NCBI RefSeq assembly: GCF_020884795.1
Contig: NZ_BBZF01000012.1
Location: 208,280-272,279, forward strand
Direction of reading: 5' to 3'
Origin: Micromonospora okii
GTDB taxonomy: Bacteria > Actinomycetota > Actinomycetes > Mycobacteriales > Micromonosporaceae
DNA length: 64,000 bases
Position 1 is the first letter of the stretch. Each line of letters opens with the position of its first letter. The notes beneath the pieces were generated by a model. That model did no database searches and was not told the origin of the DNA. It saw only the letters and a program-made list of their open reading frames with translations. Positions 1-31,385 of the stretch are shown here, in pieces. Both the position numbers and the translations under genes were made by a program.

Positions 1-24462
<24,462 letters not shown>

Positions 24463-24486
24463 GGTGGGCGAGGCTGCGGGGCCGGC

Positions 24487-24541
24487 CACGGCGATGAACG
24501 GGCTGTGGCTGGCCGGACCGTGTCCCGGTCGCCGTGACCGG
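24487..24541 (+). terminator. Possible terminator after PKS gene 1
   Basis: An 8-base perfect inverted repeat (CACGGCGA at 24487-24494, TCGCCGTG at 24529-24536) starts 25 bases after the PKS stop. A competing 6-bp hairpin, CCGGTC/GACCGG with a 5-base loop, lies at 24525-24541. There is no clear T-run, so the role is inferred from position only. Confidence 0.3.
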
Positions 24542-24589
24542 CGCCGGAGCTCGCCGATCTCTTTGTCCCCTGGTCGGGAACGCGAAACA

Positions 24590-24611
24590 GCCCCGAGGAT
24601 TTCCTCAGGGC
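24590..24611 (-). terminator. Terminator hairpin of the tRNA-fMet gene
   Basis: Read on the minus strand, GCCCTGAGG-AAAT-CCTCGGGGC forms a 9-bp stem with a 4-base loop. One pair is G-U, which works only in the minus-strand RNA; on the plus strand it would be a C-A mismatch. It begins 11 bases beyond the tRNA 3' end and is followed by CTGTTTCG, a weak T-tract. This fits termination of the tRNA transcript. Confidence 0.6.
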
Positions 24612-24622
24612 CGTCCAATTTG

Positions 24623-24696
24623 TAGCGGGGACAGGATTTGAACCTGCGACCTCTGGGTTATGAGCCCAGCGAGCTACCGAGCTGCTCCACCCCGCG
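24623..24696 (-). tRNA. Initiator tRNA-fMet (anticodon CAT)
   Basis: The minus strand folds as a complete 74-base cloverleaf with anticodon loop CTCATAA and T-loop TTCAAAT. Two features mark it as the initiator rather than an elongator methionine tRNA: the first acceptor position is unpaired (C1 facing T72), and the anticodon stem has the three consecutive G-C pairs (GGG/CCC) that bacterial initiator tRNAs use for P-site entry. CCA is not encoded. It is convergent with the upstream PKS gene and divergent from the restriction genes. An essential tRNA between PKS genes is unusual. The 3' ends of tRNA genes are common integration sites, but I found no second copy of its 3' end in the window. Confidence 0.96.
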
Positions 24697-24707
24697 TCGG
24701 TTCGCAC

Positions 24708-24713
24708 ACCGTA
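24708..24713 (-). promoter_or_regulatory. Possible -10 element of the tRNA gene
   Basis: On the minus strand TACGGT matches the TAnnnT form of an actinobacterial -10 box and lies 12 bases before the tRNA 5' end, a suitable distance for a short leader. No convincing -35 box is visible at 16-18 bases. Confidence 0.3.
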
Positions 24714-24773
24714 CCTCACCACCCCCGGGCGTAGCAGAGCGGCCCCCGACCGGGGGCGGTCCGGGCCGCGCAC

Positions 24774-26525
24774 GTGTCCCTTGTTAGCTGCGGGAACGCA
24801 GTCAGGGACGCTCTAGTTGCGCTCCGTGACTCCAGTCCGATCGAGTGCTCTACGGGGCTCTACGGGAACGCGACGGGAATGCCGATGAGCCTGGGCTGTC
24901 AGGCGTCGCCTAACTCGGTAAGCTTCCTGCTCGTGGCACCAGAAGCGAAACAGCCCAGAGGGGCGCTAGGCGGACCGGAGCACGTACGGGTCCGAGTCCC
25001 AACGATCGAAGCGCTGATTGCAGCAGGATGGGATCAGTCGCAGCTTCAGTGGCAACCCGAGTGGAGAGTGCCGCAGTCACCGCACGACGCTGCCAAGCGT
25101 GAGGCGGGACGATCGTTCGCGGGCTGGCCCGTCGACTTGGCGATCTTCGATGATGTGAGCACAGCAGGGCAGTGGGAGCACCTACTAGCGATCTGCGAGT
25201 TCAAGGCGCCAACCCTGTCGGAAGGTGCCTCACAGCTTGAGATCTACCTGGCCAGGGAGCCAAGAGCCCGGGTCGGCTACTGGAGCAATGGCAGCGAATC
25301 CCTCACCGTTCAAAAGCGAGCGGACGGCACCTTTCAGCATCGCAGGAACAGCGGAATTCCTCGGCCCGGCGATAATTTCGAGCAGCCCAGCGAGAAGCCG
25401 CTAACCTTCGGCGACCTCGTGATCCCTGACGCCGGAAGCCTCAAGGCTGTCTTCAGGCGACTACTCGATGCCATCGTTGCTCGGGACAGCAAATCGACCC
25501 GATCCGACGGACAGCTAAACCAGCTGTGCAATCTTCTCCTGCTCAAGCTCGACTCGGACACACAGGGATCCTTCGAGCCCCACGAAACCCTTTCATTCCA
25601 GCTTTCCGCCTCCGAGCAGGCTACCGCTAGGAAAATCCGAAGTCAGTTCGAACAGCTCCGCATTAAAAATGGAGACGTCTTCGCAAACGACAACGAGCCT
25701 GGCCTTTTCCTGGATGACCACACGATCCAAGCGGCTGTGTACGAGCTCAGTAACCTGAACCTTCTAGAGGTCGGCACCGAAGCAGTTTCCTCGGCCTTTC
25801 AGGTGTTCCGCAGAGCGAACCTAAAGGCTGGCGAGGGCCAGTACTTCACTCCTCAAAGAGTAATCGCGAGCGCTGTGCGTCTGATGGACATCCGACCGGG
25901 AGACAAAATCATCGACCCGGCCTGCGGAACTGGCGGCTTCCTGGTCGAGGCCTTCAGGAGTATTAGCAAGATGGGGGTCGGCACTAACCCTGGCGCAGCA
26001 AGGACGTGGGCTCACCGGCATGTCTTCGGCGTCGACAAGGACTCCATCAACGTCAAGTTGGCACGCGCCGTGATGGTGATCCTTGGCGACGGTTCAGCCC
26101 ACATCCACGTCGGGGACACCCTCCTGAAGGATCGTTGGCAGCGAGACTACCCACACCTTCCTCCCTCGGTGCAAGACGGCACCTTTTCGGTCGTCATCAC
26201 GAATCCACCCTTCGGCAAGAACCTCAAAGTGGCAAAGAATGACGGCAAGCGCAACGGCTACACGGTAACCAAGGCGGGAGGCCGCGAGCACAGGGACCTG
26301 GAGATCGGGCTGGTGTTCGTTGAGCGCGCTCATCAGCTACTCATGACGGGCGGGCGCCTCGGAATCATTCTCCCCGAAACCTACTTCTTCTCGTCCTCGT
26401 ACCGCTGGTTCACCGCATGGCTAGAGGAAAGGTTCATCCTGCGCGGCGTGGTGAATATTCCAATGGAGGCGTTCCAGGGGTTCTGCCGGGCAAAAACGAA
26501 CTTCTACGTTCTGGAAAAGAGGTAG
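24774..26525 (+). CDS. Restriction-modification N6-adenine methylase with N-terminal nuclease-like domain
   Basis: Likely modifies, and perhaps also cuts, DNA as part of a type I-like or type IIG system. Residues about 110-165 hold VDLAIFDD followed by CEFKAP, the D...ExK arrangement of HsdR N-terminal nuclease domains. Residues about 300-580 are an HsdM-type methylase with DPACGTGGF (SAM-binding motif I) and NPPF (catalytic motif IV). The family normally continues past the FYVLEK region, but this frame stops at TAG 26523. The missing C-terminal piece is encoded in the next ORF in the -1 frame, so the gene looks frameshifted at an A4 run (26515-26518). The start is uncertain: GTG 24774, or ATG 24879 or 24885; similarity to the family seems to begin only near 24990. 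Base composition is visibly less G+C-rich than the PKS genes, suggesting horizontal origin. Confidence 0.85.
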   Translation: MSLVSCGNAVRDALVALRDSSPIECSTGLYGNATGMPMSLGCQASPNSVSFLLVAPEAKQPRGALGGPEHVRVRVPTIEALIAAGWDQSQLQWQPEWRVPQSPHDAAKREAGRSFAGWPVDLAIFDDVSTAGQWEHLLAICEFKAPTLSEGASQLEIYLAREPRARVGYWSNGSESLTVQKRADGTFQHRRNSGIPRPGDNFEQPSEKPLTFGDLVIPDAGSLKAVFRRLLDAIVARDSKSTRSDGQLNQLCNLLLLKLDSDTQGSFEPHETLSFQLSASEQATARKIRSQFEQLRIKNGDVFANDNEPGLFLDDHTIQAAVYELSNLNLLEVGTEAVSSAFQVFRRANLKAGEGQYFTPQRVIASAVRLMDIRPGDKIIDPACGTGGFLVEAFRSISKMGVGTNPGAARTWAHRHVFGVDKDSINVKLARAVMVILGDGSAHIHVGDTLLKDRWQRDYPHLPPSVQDGTFSVVITNPPFGKNLKVAKNDGKRNGYTVTKAGGREHRDLEIGLVFVERAHQLLMTGGRLGIILPETYFFSSSYRWFTAWLEERFILRGVVNIPMEAFQGFCRAKTNFYVLEKR

Positions 26526-26530
26526 CCGGC

Positions 26531-27490
26531 GTGGTGCACAAGCCAGCTTGGTTTCGCGATGGCGAGGTCTTCGTCTCCTACGCTCCAACCTGCGGCATCA
26601 ATAAAGACGGCGAAGAACTGTACGTTGTTGATCCCGAGACGGGACAACGGACGGACGTTATTGATGACCGCATGGCCGACGACGTAGACAGGCTCTTGGC
26701 GGGCCTCTCGCCTAGTGCCGAGGATACTCGACAATGGATTAGCCGTAGTCATGGCGAGCCCTTCACCGCTGTGCCGGTCTACTTCGACGAACGACCGCAG
26801 CGGGAGTTCGAGGCCCTACTCGAAGGTGACGAATTTGAGGGGTGGTCGAGCGCATCGCTGGGTGAGCTCACTACTAAGCGCTGGGTGAGGGCCAGCGCCG
26901 GCCATGGTAGCCCATCAGCCGACCTCCGCACGGGTGAAGTTCCATACATCAAGGTCAGTGATATTCGGGCCGGCCTTGTCAACATCAATCCGAGCAATCG
27001 TGTGTCCAGTGTCGTCGCCGAACGCTTCTGGGGCGGCCTTGACTCTGGCTTGCAAGCTTGGGACTTGATCACGCCAATTCGAACGTCTAAGAACATCGGC
27101 GAGTTTGCCGTGCTCATGCCCGGCCAAGAGCGTGTGGTCCTTACAAAGGAGATGCTTGTCCTTCGCGCTGCGGATGATGCGCCGTTCGACAACTTCTACC
27201 TTCTCTGGGCTATGACGCTGAAGGCCGTCCGCCGCCAGTGGGGCCGAGTCATCTTTATGCAGACAAACCGAGAAGATGTCGGGCCTCGCTACCGGGAAAT
27301 CAAGATTCCTATCCCGCCTACGCCTGACCTCGCGAGAGCCGCCTCCCAAGCCTTCAGAACCTACTACACCGAATCACAGAAGATCCGAGAAGCCTTCCTC
27401 ACATACTTAGCTGAGGATGATCGGCATCACGTATTTCTTTCGAGTGTCGAAGCTGTTGAGGAAGCTGCGGAAGAAGATTCCGAGGCTTAG
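26531..27490 (+). CDS. Methylase C-terminus plus specificity (TRD) subunit
   Basis: Residues about 1-60 (KPAWFRDGEVFV..., GINKDGEELYVVD) resemble the tail that normally ends HsdM-type methylases. The rest resembles one HsdS-type target-recognition domain: WSSASLGEL...GEVPYIKVSDI near the start and a helical REIKIPIPPTPD...ASQAF segment near the end. It would choose the DNA target. The frame is open back to 26417. The GTG at 26531 is preceded by GAGG (26519-26522) overlapping the upstream stop, so coupled re-initiation is possible. Alternatively, a -1 shift at the A4 run joins both ORFs into one chain (LEKEVAGVVHKP). It contains a rare TTA codon at 27407. It ends 39 bases before a large inverted repeat. 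Function is inferred from motif pattern and context. Confidence 0.75.
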   Translation: MVHKPAWFRDGEVFVSYAPTCGINKDGEELYVVDPETGQRTDVIDDRMADDVDRLLAGLSPSAEDTRQWISRSHGEPFTAVPVYFDERPQREFEALLEGDEFEGWSSASLGELTTKRWVRASAGHGSPSADLRTGEVPYIKVSDIRAGLVNINPSNRVSSVVAERFWGGLDSGLQAWDLITPIRTSKNIGEFAVLMPGQERVVLTKEMLVLRAADDAPFDNFYLLWAMTLKAVRRQWGRVIFMQTNREDVGPRYREIKIPIPPTPDLARAASQAFRTYYTESQKIREAFLTYLAEDDRHHVFLSSVEAVEEAAEEDSEA

Positions 27491-27529
27491 CCTCCTCTTG
27501 CCATCCCGCCGCCGACCCATACTTCGTGG

Positions 27530-27610
27530 AGCGGGCCAGGGCCAGGGCGACAAGGTGGACCGCCTACCGGACGAACGGCCTTGTCGCCTTGGCCCTGGCC
27601 CTGGCCCGCT
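27530..27610. repeat. Large imperfect inverted repeat downstream of the RM genes
   Basis: The left arm (27530-27555) reads AGCGGGCCAGGGCCAGGG then CGACAAGG. The right arm (27579-27610) is its reverse complement with a 6-base insertion (CCAAGG when read as the complement). The spacer is about 23 bases. Each arm contains tandem GGGCCA units. It could fold into a very stable hairpin between two converging transcription units, so it may act as a bidirectional terminator. It could also be a relic of an element end. Confidence 0.85.
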
Positions 27611-27987
27611 CGGCTTGCCTGGGGTCGGTGGCTGGCGGGCTGGCATCCCACCGCAACCACCCAGGACCGCAACCGTTCGGCAACTCCTTCCCGGAGTCGT
27701 CTGGCCCCCGCCGGAGGCAGCTCTAACCCCAACCCCGCCCCGATCCTCCGCCCCTTCTCCTACCCCCACCCCTTTCCCACACCGGACCCTGAGCGGCCCG
27801 GCGGATTCCGTTCGGCAACTCACCGACAACCGTCAATGGGCCTGCGGCGATTCGTCGCGAGCGTAGAAGAGACGGAAGGTAAAGGCTGTCGCATGGTCCC
27901 GGTCAGTCCGGAACACCGGTTCCCTTCACGGACCCAGGGTGATGCGCGGGGCGGGGCGTGGTTTGCGGGCTGGCTGACTTTCCGCCC

Positions 27988-28005
27988 GGCCGCCGGTAGG
28001 CGGCC
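27988..28005 (-). terminator. Possible terminator of the XRE-NUDIX unit
   Basis: Perfect 7-bp stem GGCCGCC/GGCGGCC with a 4-base loop, 131 bases beyond the NUDIX stop. It is GC-only with no T-run. The strand is assigned from context; it would fold equally on either strand. Confidence 0.35.
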
Positions 28006-28136
28006 AGGGCCCTGTCCGCGCCGGTCGCCAGGCGTGAGGCGTGCCACAGATTGACAGCGCGCTGCCGTCACGCGCCCCGGGCGGTGGCGTATGCGGCCCG
28101 CTCAGGGACGCCTTGATCGAGTATCCAAACTGTGCG

Positions 28137-28604
28137 CTAAACAGCGCTGCCGTGTTCGGTATACGCGGAAACGCCGCCACTCCGGGCAGCAATCGCAGTC
28201 TGGATCCTACGTACGAGCCGGGGCGGGCAGTGCTGCTGCAAGGACTCTGCCTCCACGTAGCGCCACTCGGTGAGTTCACCGTCTGCGAAGCAGATGTCTC
28301 GCTCCTGCTCGGCATCGAGGGATCCGCCGTCGAAGATGAAGAGGAGCTTGTCGCCCTCATGCTCAGCGGGTGCCCAGTCGACGACCAGCATTGGTCCGAG
28401 CGCGGGCACGAGGCCGAGTTCCTCCCGGACCTCGCGCAGGCATGCCGCACGTGGTGACTCGCCGGGCTCGACGTAGCCGCCGGGGATGTCCCAGTGTTCC
28501 TTGTAGCTCGGGTGTACGAGAAGCACGCTGCCTTCGTCGTCGAAGAAGAGGGCGCCAGCGGCGACACGTGGGGTTGCCATGGGTGGCATCTCGTTGGCCG
28601 TCAC
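28137..28604 (-). CDS. NUDIX hydrolase
   Basis: Small cytoplasmic pyrophosphohydrolase of 155 residues from GTG 28604. Residues about 40-64 carry the full Nudix box, GYVEPGE then seven residues then REVREELG, which binds the metal and hydrolyses nucleoside-diphosphate-linked substrates. Length is typical for a single-domain NUDIX protein. The substrate cannot be read from sequence. The start is uncertain: GTG 28604 has a weak ribosome site, and ATG at 28589 or 28580 would remove only 5-8 residues. It follows the XRE regulator gene by 24 bases on the same strand, so the two are probably co-transcribed. An alternative is an ADP-ribose or oxidised-nucleotide type; nothing decides between them. 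Confidence 0.92.
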   Translation of the reverse strand: MTANEMPPMATPRVAAGALFFDDEGSVLLVHPSYKEHWDIPGGYVEPGESPRAACLREVREELGLVPALGPMLVVDWAPAEHEGDKLLFIFDGGSLDAEQERDICFADGELTEWRYVEAESLQQHCPPRLVRRIQTAIAARSGGVSAYTEHGSAV

Positions 28605-28628
28605 CAGGGCAGCCTAGATGGGCTGGGT

Positions 28629-29852
28629 TCAGTCGAGCACCTTGAGCCTCCGGGCCAGGCCGATCAGTTGAGCGGAGGGTTTGCCTCGCTGTCGGCGGAT
28701 CCAGGTGAGGACGAGTTGTCGGCTGAGGAAGTGGTGGCGGACCTGCTCGGGTGCCATCTGTTCGGCGTTGAGTAGGACGGCTTGGGCGTCGTCGACGCGG
28801 TTCCACGAGCTGTAGGCGCGGGCGACTTCGAGGGCGTGTCGTACCCGGCGTTCCATCGGTAGGCCGGTGGTGTCGACGCGCGGGCCGAGGTCGATAGCGA
28901 CTTGCAGGTCTCCCAGTTCGGCGGCGGTGGCAACGCGGTGGATGGCGACGTTGGTCGGACCGAACGCCGTCCAGAGGTGGTTGGCGTCCGCGCCGAGCTG
29001 GCCGGCGGCGTGGTCTGCGGCGGCGAGAAAGGCACGGGTGGTGGCGGCGTCGTTAGATCGCGCGGCGGCCATCGAGCCGGACAGGAACAAGGTTCCGAAG
29101 ACGGAGAACAGTGCTGGTGTGGCGTGCTTGAGATGGGGCTCAAGGTAGCTGGCGGCGTCTTCGGTGAGGCGTACGGCTTCGGTGTAGCGACCGGTGGCGT
29201 GCAAGGCATGACTGACGGAGCGGAACAGGGAGCCGGTGATGAGCGGATCGCCGGTGGGCCGGACGGCGGCCAAGCCTCGGTCGGAGGCGATCCAGGCGAG
29301 GTCGTTCTCGCCGAGTTTGGTGAGCTGGGTGGCGGTGAGTTGGTACGCCAAGCCGAGCAGCCGTCGGGCTTGTTCCTGGTCGTCGCCGTCGTGGTAATCA
29401 GCGGCGGCCTGGGCCCGGTGTAGCAGGTCGGGAAGGCGAGCGATGACGTAGCCGAATCGGGAATCTTGGTAAGCGTCCCAGAGGTCGCCTACCTCTTTTC
29501 TGAGCACGGCGACGCTCGACGGCTCTGCGTTCATGCGGCCGCCGATCGGGCCGAGGGCGCGGTAGTTCATTAGGGCGGCGCGGAGCGTGGGGACGGTCTT
29601 GGTGCCGCTGTCGCCGGTCCAGTCGAGCAGTGAGGGTTCGCCGAGCAGGTTGCCGAGGGAGACGTCCAGGACTTCGGCGAGGGACTTGATGACGGAGAGT
29701 CGGTCCAGCTCGATCCGGTTGTTCTCGATCTTGCCGAGCCAGTCGGCGGTACGGCCGACGAGTCCGGCTAGGACTTCCTGGGACAGGCCGCGCCGGTAGC
29801 GATACCAGGCGACACGCTCGCCGATGGTCAGGTGGTTAGTCATCCCGTTCAC
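28629..29852 (-). CDS. XRE-family HTH regulator with helical-repeat C-terminus
   Basis: Residues about 8-70 form a Cro/C1-type helix-turn-helix (LSQEVLAGLVGRTADWLGKIE), followed by a long Ala/Leu-rich helical region resembling TPR-type repeats. This is a common actinobacterial regulator plan of about 400 residues. It probably binds DNA, and the repeats may sense a partner. The GTG start at 29852 is favoured over ATG 29843 because GAGGGGAG lies about 11 bases before it. It is the first gene of a probable two-gene unit with the NUDIX gene and is divergent from the plus-strand operon at 30220. The second XRE gene of that operon (31372) is a paralogue, with similar HTH spacing and similar GD-LxW-A-DR and TGDPL segments. 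Two inverted repeats in its upstream region could be operators. The target is unknown. Confidence 0.88.
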   Translation of the reverse strand: MNGMTNHLTIGERVAWYRYRRGLSQEVLAGLVGRTADWLGKIENNRIELDRLSVIKSLAEVLDVSLGNLLGEPSLLDWTGDSGTKTVPTLRAALMNYRALGPIGGRMNAEPSSVAVLRKEVGDLWDAYQDSRFGYVIARLPDLLHRAQAAADYHDGDDQEQARRLLGLAYQLTATQLTKLGENDLAWIASDRGLAAVRPTGDPLITGSLFRSVSHALHATGRYTEAVRLTEDAASYLEPHLKHATPALFSVFGTLFLSGSMAAARSNDAATTRAFLAAADHAAGQLGADANHLWTAFGPTNVAIHRVATAAELGDLQVAIDLGPRVDTTGLPMERRVRHALEVARAYSSWNRVDDAQAVLLNAEQMAPEQVRHHFLSRQLVLTWIRRQRGKPSAQLIGLARRLKVLD

Positions 29853-29883
29853 CGGCTTACTGTCTCCCCTCGGTCGGCTGCGA

Positions 29884-29902
29884 CCCCGGAAGGTTTTTCC
29901 GG
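29884..29902. promoter_or_regulatory. Inverted repeat in the XRE leader
   Basis: CCCGGAA-GGTTT-TTCCGGG, a perfect 7-bp palindrome 32 bases upstream of the XRE start. It could be an autoregulatory operator or a leader hairpin; the role is inferred from position. Confidence 0.35.
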
Positions 29903-29920
29903 GTCACTGAGCGGCTTGCA

Positions 29921-29939
29921 TCACAACCTGTATTCGTGA
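29921..29939. promoter_or_regulatory. Candidate operator TCACaA-N7-TcGTGA
   Basis: A 19-base imperfect palindrome (5 of 6 arm bases match) in the divergent region. The half-site spacing suits a dimeric HTH protein, so the adjacent XRE regulator is the natural candidate ligand. No further copy was noticed at the start of the 31372 gene. Confidence 0.3.
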
Positions 29940-30219
29940 CGGGACTTACCGTATCGACTAACTGCGAACTCTCCTCTGGCGGGGGCCGGAAGTACGCCCT
30001 TGCCCGCACTGCCATCCCGGGATTGGCGCAGGGCAGGAAGGACTCCTTTGCCTGGCCCGGCGGTCCTGCCTGGACTGCGCGGGCTCCGGTCGCTCGGCGC
30101 TCTGCTGAGGCTGTCCCGGGGTGGGCGCTGGTGCGGGACCGCGACCCGAACGACGGCCCGTGAATGGCCCGCCCGCCCCGCTTCCCCGCACACCTGCACC
30201 GCCCCGGCCGGGGGTGCCG

Positions 30220-30492
30220 ATGCCGGGTGACCTGGTGTTGATCGACGGCCGGGCGTCCGTGCAGTTCGCCGGGGATCGCGCCTTGTGGCTGCGGGTGACG
30301 TCGGTGGGCGACAAGCCGACGTACTTCGGCTGGGTGTGGCTGACCGGCTACTCCATCGATCTGGCGACCGGTAACGCGCTGGCTCGGCGGGAGGTCTTCG
30401 TGCAAATCGTCGGCCTGCAGATTCAACGACGCAAGACCGGTAGCGCGCCGCCTCGCAACGTGGCACCGGTGATGAGGAGGCGCGGTGTTTGA
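30220..30492 (+). CDS. Small hypothetical protein, first gene of a four-gene operon
   Basis: 90 residues from ATG 30220; a purine-rich GGGGG lies just upstream. I do not recognise the family. It has a compact predominantly beta pattern with alternating hydrophobics (LVLIDGRASVQF, LWLRVTSVG, FGWVWLTGY) and ends in a basic tail (RRKTGS...RRRGV). No signal peptide or membrane segment. Its stop overlaps the next gene's start by 8 bases, indicating translational coupling. The open frame extends upstream to 30121, but that part is Pro/Arg-rich and unlike coding sequence. It is likely real because of the overlap chain that follows. Confidence 0.7.
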   Translation: MPGDLVLIDGRASVQFAGDRALWLRVTSVGDKPTYFGWVWLTGYSIDLATGNALARREVFVQIVGLQIQRRKTGSAPPRNVAPVMRRRGV

Positions 30493-30928
30493 GCCAGAAC
30501 GGAGGCACATGGAGCCCAGCACAGACGAACCCGCCGAGCCGGTGGGGGACGGCCCCTCTGCCAAGGGCACTGAGGGCGGCGCGGTCTACCAGTCCCGCCG
30601 GAGCCTGCTGACACCCGCCGACGTCCGGTGGCAGGACTTCCCGCTGACCCGGTTTGGTCGGCGTGGCTTCGACCCCGAGGCGGTCCGCAGGTTCCTGCGT
30701 CGGGTCGAGGCTGACCTGGACGTCCTCTACCGGGAGATCGTCGCCGCCCGGGACGAGGCCCGCCACCACCGGGACGCCGCAGCAGAGTTGCGCGCGCAGC
30801 GCTGGCGTCCCGATCCCTCGGCGCAGCGGCCCCGGGCTGAGTACCGACGCCCGCCCATGTGGCCGCCCTACTCGCCCCGCCGGCAGGGCTGCCACCGTCG
30901 GCCGGGAGACGGACCGGGCGATGACTGA
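30485..30928 (+). CDS. DivIVA-like domain protein
   Basis: 147 residues. The GTG 30485 start has a strong AGGAGG four bases upstream. Residues about 45-105 (FPLTRFGRRGFDPEAVRRFL... then a heptad-rich LDVLYREIVAARDEA helix) resemble the N-terminal DivIVA domain, which binds curved membrane and begins a coiled coil. Only a short coiled coil follows, so it is smaller than a full DivIVA/Wag31 and probably not the polar-growth protein itself. The tail is Pro/Arg-rich (RRPPMWPPYSPRR). It overlaps both neighbours by 8 bases. Function in this operon is unknown. Confidence 0.72.
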   Translation: MFEPERRHMEPSTDEPAEPVGDGPSAKGTEGGAVYQSRRSLLTPADVRWQDFPLTRFGRRGFDPEAVRRFLRRVEADLDVLYREIVAARDEARHHRDAAAELRAQRWRPDPSAQRPRAEYRRPPMWPPYSPRRQGCHRRPGDGPGDD

Positions 30929-31385
30929 CTACCCGGCGCTGCACGGCCCGTCGCGGCCGGACTGGAACTGCCTGGTCTGCGGCGAGCCGTGGCCGTGCCT
31001 GACCCGCAAGCGGCAGCTCAAGGAGCTGTGCCAGTGCAACATTCGGACCCTCGTCCGCTACATGACCTCGTACCTCCCGGACGCCCACGCGGACATCACC
31101 GGCATGAGCGCTGCCGACATCGCTGACCGGATCGTCGGCTGGTGCACCAGACCGTTGGAGATGTGGGCCACCCAGGACCCGGCGGTACGTCTTCAACCTG
31201 AAAGGCAGGCAGATATGGGCAGGACTGACAAGAGCGCGGCGCGGCTTCGCAGCGAGCAGGCCGAGGCCGCCGAGCAGGAGGCCGCCCGGCAGCGCCTGCT
31301 GGAGCTGGCGGAGGCGGAGCGGATACCGGCCGAGGAGACCACCCGGGCCGTACCCGACCGGCGGTGGCGTCGTGACTACCAATGA
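30921..31385 (+). CDS. Hypothetical protein with WNCLVCGEPWPC motif
   Basis: 154 residues from ATG 30921, overlapping the upstream stop by 8 bases and the next gene by 14. The N-terminus has a CxxC...C cluster (residues about 14-22), which could bind a metal. A middle segment LVRYMTSYLPDAHADITGMSAADIADRIVGW is likely helical. The C-terminal third is a charged Ala/Glu helix (EQAEAAEQEAARQRLLELAEAE) consistent with a coiled coil. I do not recognise a catalytic family. Its position between a DivIVA-like gene and an XRE gene suggests a shared, unknown function. Confidence 0.7.
   Translation: MTDYPALHGPSRPDWNCLVCGEPWPCLTRKRQLKELCQCNIRTLVRYMTSYLPDAHADITGMSAADIADRIVGWCTRPLEMWATQDPAVRLQPERQADMGRTDKSAARLRSEQAEAAEQEAARQRLLELAEAERIPAEETTRAVPDRRWRRDYQ

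Larger units (their letters stand above)
27491..28136. other. 646-base interval without a supported gene
   Basis: Lies between the convergent specificity gene and NUDIX gene. It contains two hairpin-forming repeats, listed separately. Open frames here are Pro/Arg-rich, lack good start signals and do not look like proteins; I see no other feature. Confidence 0.6.
29853..30219. other. Divergent intergenic region between XRE unit and 30220 operon
   Basis: This 367-base region should hold promoters for both directions. It contains two inverted repeats near the XRE gene. No -10/-35 pair is convincing. Short frames upstream of 30220 lack coding character. Confidence 0.6.

Noticed and set aside
24463..24700. 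Thioesterase or release domain ending PKS gene 1
   Set aside because: The C-terminus after the last ACP is a short helical docking-type region; there is no GxSxG or thioesterase-sized domain.
24742..24757. GCCCCCG-AC-CGGGGGC palindrome as a terminator
   Set aside because: It lies upstream of both divergent genes (tRNA and methylase), has almost no loop and no T-run; it may be incidental to the GC-rich leader.
27581..28054. 157-codon Pro/Arg-rich ORF
   Set aside because: It begins inside the large inverted repeat, has no ribosome site and low-complexity composition; not supported as a gene.
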